Below are positions 13,453-16,964 of a DNA stretch of 16,964 nucleotides, one piece after another (the stretch's first letter is position 1; every line of letters starts with the position of its first letter). The DNA comes from Bacteroidota bacterium. Lineage in GTDB: Bacteria; Bacteroidota; Bacteroidia; Chitinophagales; Chitinophagaceae. The stretch is taken from positions 1 to 16,964 of the forward strand of contig JAEZJD010000007.1 of the NCBI GenBank assembly GCA_023436425.1. Reading direction: 5' to 3'. Made by a program: the position numbers and the translations under genes. Below the pieces are notes generated by a model, which searched no databases, had not been told where the DNA came from, and was given only the letters and a program-made list of their open reading frames with translations.

Positions 13453-14799
13453 TTGAAAACAGCGATAACAAGCTCTCTTAACAACTTATCTGCCTCTCGA
13501 ATTAAGCGAGTTGCATTAGAAGGGAGCTGGCTTGTTGCAGGTCAGGTTGCAACCATTGTAGGTACCCTGGCTCTTGTGCGGGTACTAACTCAATATCTAT
13601 CACCTGCTCAATATGGCCAGCTTGCATTGGTATTAACAGTTCATGCTTTAATTAACCAGTTGATTACAGGTGGCTTATCAGGAGGTATTACCCGGTTCTA
13701 TTCAATTGCCTTGGAAGAAAATGACATTCAGAACTACATAATAGCCTCAGTTAAGCTTTTTTTAAATGCAATTATTTTTTCTTTTTTGTTAGGAGCAGTA
13801 GTTTTAGCATATTTATTTTATTTAAACGAGCAGCAATATGTTCTCCAAATAGCTGCAGTTGTAATTTTTTCGATTCTGAATGGAATCAGCATCACCTTAA
13901 ATGGAATACTGAATATTATTCGAAAAAGGGCAGCAGTAGCTATCCATACAGCAGCAGAGGCTTGGTTAAGAATCGCCATTATAATCGCTCTTTTATATTT
14001 CTTCAGGCCTTCAGTATTTGCAGTAGTTGCAGCTTATTCTTTTGCATCGCTTATTGTCGTTGTTTCACAATTTTTCCTTTTAAAGAAGGCATTAGCCGCT
14101 CAATTATCAAAAACTACTTTGAATTCACAACAGGATTGGGCAAGAAATATATGGAAGTTTACAATGCCGTTCTCTCTCTGGGGACTGTTCACCTGGGGTC
14201 AGCAGGCATCTGACAGATGGGCGATGGAACACTTCTCTACCACCTTCGATGTGGGGCAATATGTTGTTGTTTATCAGCTCGGATTCGTTCCTGTTGGAAT
14301 TATTACTAGTGTAGTTCTCTCATATTTAATACCAATTTTCTACCAGCGATATGGTTCAGGCAAGGACGTTATACTCACTGCATCCGTACACCGATTAACC
14401 AAGATAATTACTGCATTGTGCCTCATTGCAACTGCGGTTGGTTTTTTAATTACGTTTTTCTTACACGAATGGCTATTCAACTTGTTGGTAGCAAAATCTT
14501 TTAGATCAGCATCGAGATTTCTTCCATGGGTGGTACTAGCAGGAGGCTTTTTTGCTGCAGGTCAATTGCTTTCTTTGAAATTTCTTTCTGAGCTAAGGTC
14601 ATCTGTCATGATTGTTCAAAAAATTGCAACTGCAGTGGTGGGTATTATGCTGAACATCTACGGAGCCTGGAGATTTGGAATAGCAGGAGTTGTAGGCGGA
14701 CTAGTAACTTTTTCTTTTTTATATTTTATTTCAACGGCTTTTTTAATTACCCGGCCTGCGCCATCGGCCATAACTGCGAAGGGCTCTTTTAGAAAATGA
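13453..14799 (+). CDS. Oligosaccharide flippase, Wzx-like
   Basis: A 448-residue integral membrane protein of the polysaccharide transporter (MOP) superfamily, which flips lipid-linked oligosaccharide repeat units from the cytoplasmic to the periplasmic face. A cytoplasmic N-terminal stretch (SRIKRVALEGSWLVAGQVA) leads into about 12 hydrophobic helices. Family-typical segments are YLSPAQYGQLALVLTVHALI near the start and KFTMPFSLWGLFTWGQQASD at mid-protein, where WAMEHF follows. The start is TTG at 13453: a TGA lies 15 codons upstream and no ATG lies between, and the next in-frame ATG is far inside. Its TGA overlaps the ATG of the GT2 gene in ATGA, showing a coupled operon. The exact glycan cannot be predicted from sequence. 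Confidence 0.9.
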   Translation: MKTAITSSLNNLSASRIKRVALEGSWLVAGQVATIVGTLALVRVLTQYLSPAQYGQLALVLTVHALINQLITGGLSGGITRFYSIALEENDIQNYIIASVKLFLNAIIFSFLLGAVVLAYLFYLNEQQYVLQIAAVVIFSILNGISITLNGILNIIRKRAAVAIHTAAEAWLRIAIIIALLYFFRPSVFAVVAAYSFASLIVVVSQFFLLKKALAAQLSKTTLNSQQDWARNIWKFTMPFSLWGLFTWGQQASDRWAMEHFSTTFDVGQYVVVYQLGFVPVGIITSVVLSYLIPIFYQRYGSGKDVILTASVHRLTKIITALCLIATAVGFLITFFLHEWLFNLLVAKSFRSASRFLPWVVLAGGFFAAGQLLSLKFLSELRSSVMIVQKIATAVVGIMLNIYGAWRFGIAGVVGGLVTFSFLYFISTAFLITRPAPSAITAKGSFRK

Positions 14800-15656
14800 A
14801 ATTTATAAACGATAAAGAGATTGCTATTTTATTAGGCGTGTATAACGGTGAGAAGTTTCTTCCTGAACAACTAAATTCCCTTATAAATCAAACAAATCAA
14901 AATTGGACTCTCTACATCAGAGATGATGGTTCCAACGATAATACGAGGAATATAATCAATGAATACTGTGCGAGGTTTTCAAACTTCGTTTACGTTAAAG
15001 ATGATTTGGGTAATCTAAAATCTGGTAGAAATTTTCTCCAATTGCTGGATGTTGTTGAATCAAAGTATTATATGTTTTGCGATCATGATGATGTATGGCT
15101 ACCAAATAAAATAGAAGTTACATTTCAACACATGAAGCAAATCGAAATCAATTATCCTAATAAACCAATTATGGTGCACACCGATAAAATTATCGTTGAT
15201 GAAAATTTAAAAGTTAAAGCAGAATCGCATTGGAAATCCATCAATTTGAATCCTGAACAACTATTAACGTATGAATTTCTGGGTGTATGCCCTTGTGTGG
15301 GGGGTGCTACAATGATGTTTAATAGGGCAGTTAAAGATCTAACTTTTCCTATACCATCAGTACCGATTCTTCACGATTATTGGATATCACTTCAAACAGT
15401 TAAGTATGGCATCGTGTCCACCCTGCATATTCCAACAATCAGCTACAGACAGCATGGGTCAAATGTTTTTGGTGTGACCATAAGAACAGATGAAAAATAT
15501 TCATTAAAAAGTAAAATTGCTAATTTAAATGAGGTTGTTAGAATGAATCTCAAACAGGCAAAGCTTTTGAAAGCGATAGGTTGGGGTTCATTATCAAAAT
15601 ATCTGTTCTACAAGTTTATTGTACTTCTTAAATTAAGATCAGGTAAGTCTAATTAA
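14796..15656 (+). CDS. Glycosyltransferase family 2
   Basis: A 286-residue GT-A glycosyltransferase, probably adding one sugar to a lipid-linked repeat unit at the inner face of the membrane. The nucleotide-binding start is IAILLGVYNGEKFLPEQLNS, with RDDGSNDNT. The metal-binding DxD-like motif is in YYMFCDHDDVWLPNK (Asp-His-Asp-Asp), and LHDYWISLQ supplies the likely acceptor-side acidic region. The set resembles rhamnosyltransferase-like members, but the sugar is not certain. No transmembrane helix is obvious; the basic tail (FYKFIVLLKLRSGKSN) may associate with the membrane. Translation is coupled to the flippase by a four-base overlap. It is followed by a 112-base gap with no gene. Confidence 0.9.
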   Translation: MKFINDKEIAILLGVYNGEKFLPEQLNSLINQTNQNWTLYIRDDGSNDNTRNIINEYCARFSNFVYVKDDLGNLKSGRNFLQLLDVVESKYYMFCDHDDVWLPNKIEVTFQHMKQIEINYPNKPIMVHTDKIIVDENLKVKAESHWKSINLNPEQLLTYEFLGVCPCVGGATMMFNRAVKDLTFPIPSVPILHDYWISLQTVKYGIVSTLHIPTISYRQHGSNVFGVTIRTDEKYSLKSKIANLNEVVRMNLKQAKLLKAIGWGSLSKYLFYKFIVLLKLRSGKSN

Positions 15657-15768
15657 ATTTTTCGGCGGAGGATCGGTTTAATTTTTTTTTAAGCGTGGTA
15701 ACAACTGAATGGAAAAAAACTGAATCGATTGATTTACAAATTGAGACGAAGCAGCCAGCAATCACGAA
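15657..15768 (+). other. Short gap within the polysaccharide operon
   Basis: Contains a run of nine T (about 15682-15690) after a purine-rich stretch, but no stem-loop that I can see before it, and no clear -7 box. It interrupts an otherwise overlapping gene run, so an internal promoter or processing site is possible but not shown. Confidence 0.3.
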
Positions 15769-16800
15769 ATGCGAAGTCGAAAAATCTTAATTAATGCTAC
15801 AGCCTGGCATACAGGTGGCGGAAGAACTCTGCTTAATGGATTTATAAAAGGACTTGCCCAAGCTACTGAGAATGTTACAATATTTATTGACGCCAGATTT
15901 GAACCTGTACCGAAGTTCTCAGATAACATTGAATTTGTAAAAGTATCCAGGTTGAAAAGGTTCTTTATTGACTTTACGATAAATGCTCAGGCAAAATCTA
16001 ATGATCTTGTTATTTATGTAGGAAACCTTCCCCCTGTTTTAAGATTTACTACAAAGAATGTGTTATTGATTCTTTCAAGTCGGTTTTTTGTGGACAACGT
16101 AAGTTTTAGGGGTTTTGGGTTTAAACTTACAATGCAAATACTACTTGAAAAGATTTATTATAATACTTTCCTTCACAATGTATCAGGTATTATTGTGCAA
16201 ACATCTACCATGCGTAGACTGCTGAAAAAAAGTGGATTTCAGAAAGATATATTTGTCTGGCCGTTTGATGATATTGGAGAAGATGCTTCAGTTTTTCCAA
16301 CAGAAAGTAATAAGGAGCCGTCTTCGTTTATTTATGTTGCATCGCTACTGCCTTATAAAAATCATAAGCGGTTATTACTCGCCTGGAAGAATTTAAAAAA
16401 TGCCGGGATAGACGTAAAACTATATCTGACATTAGACCAGGATAACAAGATAGCGAGATGGATGAAAAATTTTGTAACAGCCAATGAATTGAATGTTACT
16501 CTTCTGGTTAATCTGAAAAGGCAGGAATTGATAAAGTATTACCAAAAAACCGAAGCATTAATATATCCTTCATTCTTTGAAGCTTATGGTTTACCATTAA
16601 TTGAGGCAAAGAAGTTCAAATTGAAGATTCTTGCTTCCGATATTGATTATTGTTGGGACTTTATAACTCCGGATGAATTTTTTAATCCCTATGATGTAGA
16701 TTCAATAACCAGGTCCGTTAAGAGGTATCTTAATATTCCTGAAAATAAGGATCGGATATATACACCAAGGGAGTTTGTTGATAATCTAAAAATTTCATGA
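15769..16800 (+). CDS. Glycosyltransferase family 4
   Basis: A 343-residue GT-B retaining glycosyltransferase. The N-terminal half starts RKILINATAWHTGGGRTLLN, a glycine-rich acceptor-side loop. The donor half begins near SFIYVASLLPYKNHKRLLLAWK (about 185-205) and carries the E-x7-E motif in FFEAYGLPLIEA (about 265-276), the signature of GT4 enzymes that binds the nucleotide-sugar donor. KKFKLKILASDI and DEFFNPYD complete the fold. It would transfer a sugar in assembling the surface glycan; donor identity is not predictable. Its TGA overlaps the ATG of the nucleotidyltransferase gene by four bases, so those two are coupled. Confidence 0.9.
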   Translation: MRSRKILINATAWHTGGGRTLLNGFIKGLAQATENVTIFIDARFEPVPKFSDNIEFVKVSRLKRFFIDFTINAQAKSNDLVIYVGNLPPVLRFTTKNVLLILSSRFFVDNVSFRGFGFKLTMQILLEKIYYNTFLHNVSGIIVQTSTMRRLLKKSGFQKDIFVWPFDDIGEDASVFPTESNKEPSSFIYVASLLPYKNHKRLLLAWKNLKNAGIDVKLYLTLDQDNKIARWMKNFVTANELNVTLLVNLKRQELIKYYQKTEALIYPSFFEAYGLPLIEAKKFKLKILASDIDYCWDFITPDEFFNPYDVDSITRSVKRYLNIPENKDRIYTPREFVDNLKIS

Positions 16801-16964
16801 ATACCATTATACTTTGTGGCGGTAAGGGTGAACGTTTGAGGCCGCTCACTCTGAACATACCCAAGCCTATGGTAGAAGTAAAAGGTAAGCCTATCCTTTG
16901 GTATATCATTAAGCAGCTGGAGCAATTTGAATTGGGAGAAATTTTCTTAGCTGTTGGCTATAAA
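16797..16964 (+). CDS. Sugar-phosphate nucleotidyltransferase, 3' cut by window
   Basis: The first 56 codons of an NTP-transferase enzyme that activates a sugar-1-phosphate with a nucleoside triphosphate. The signature GGKGERLRPLT (residues 8-18) is the nucleotide-binding loop, followed by PKPMVEVKGKPILWYII (from 22). The family includes glucose-1-phosphate thymidylyl-, cytidylyl- and uridylyltransferases and mannose-1-phosphate guanylyltransferase; the part in view does not decide which. It starts inside the ATGA overlap with the GT4 gene and runs off the right edge, so the polysaccharide cluster continues beyond the window. Confidence 0.85.
   Translation, partial: MNTIILCGGKGERLRPLTLNIPKPMVEVKGKPILWYIIKQLEQFELGEIFLAVGYK

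Overview
The window looks like a Bacteroidota chromosome, most likely a Chitinophagaceae-like member. The support is: a secreted metalloprotease with a C-terminal type IX secretion sorting domain, an ftsY-rimO pair, a futalosine-pathway radical SAM enzyme of Bacteroidota type, repeated matches to the Bacteroidota -7 promoter element TAnnTTTG close to start codons, and weak Shine-Dalgarno signals. Several genes start with TTG or GTG. No rRNA, tRNA, insertion sequence or CRISPR array was seen.

Left part (1-8851), mostly core metabolism and housekeeping: a GNAT/carbon-nitrogen hydrolase gene cut by the left edge and carrying a frameshift; on the minus strand a metallo-beta-lactamase-fold hydrolase whose apparent signal peptide contains an in-frame amber codon; mqnE (menaquinone via aminofutalosine); a 754-residue M43-type zinc metalloprotease; then on the plus strand ftsY (SRP receptor) and rimO (S12 methylthiotransferase).

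Middle part (8857-12217), accessory: a small toxin-antitoxin pair whose RelE-like toxin is frameshifted, a 39-residue membrane peptide, and a tightly packed six-gene minus-strand operon. In transcription order this operon encodes a small four-helix membrane protein, a DUF2231 membrane protein, an ECF sigma factor, a 71-residue protein of unknown function, a TPR protein and a retropepsin-like aspartyl protease. Junctions are 2 to 6 bases or overlap. No recognisable anti-sigma gene is present, so this is the best candidate for an undescribed regulatory system. Spaced TACGTCA repeats lie upstream of it.

Right part (12392-16964), visibly more A+T-rich: the start of a surface polysaccharide locus. 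A minus-strand methyltransferase faces away from a plus-strand run of flippase (Wzx-like), GT2 glycosyltransferase, GT4 glycosyltransferase and a sugar-nucleotide nucleotidyltransferase cut by the right edge. The 362-base divergent gap holds a good promoter match, a 12-codon ORF and a terminator-like hairpin before the flippase, which together resemble a transcription attenuator.

Three genes in the first 9.5 kb carry a lesion (two frameshifts beside C runs, one amber codon). Real decay and sequence error cannot be separated from the sequence alone.
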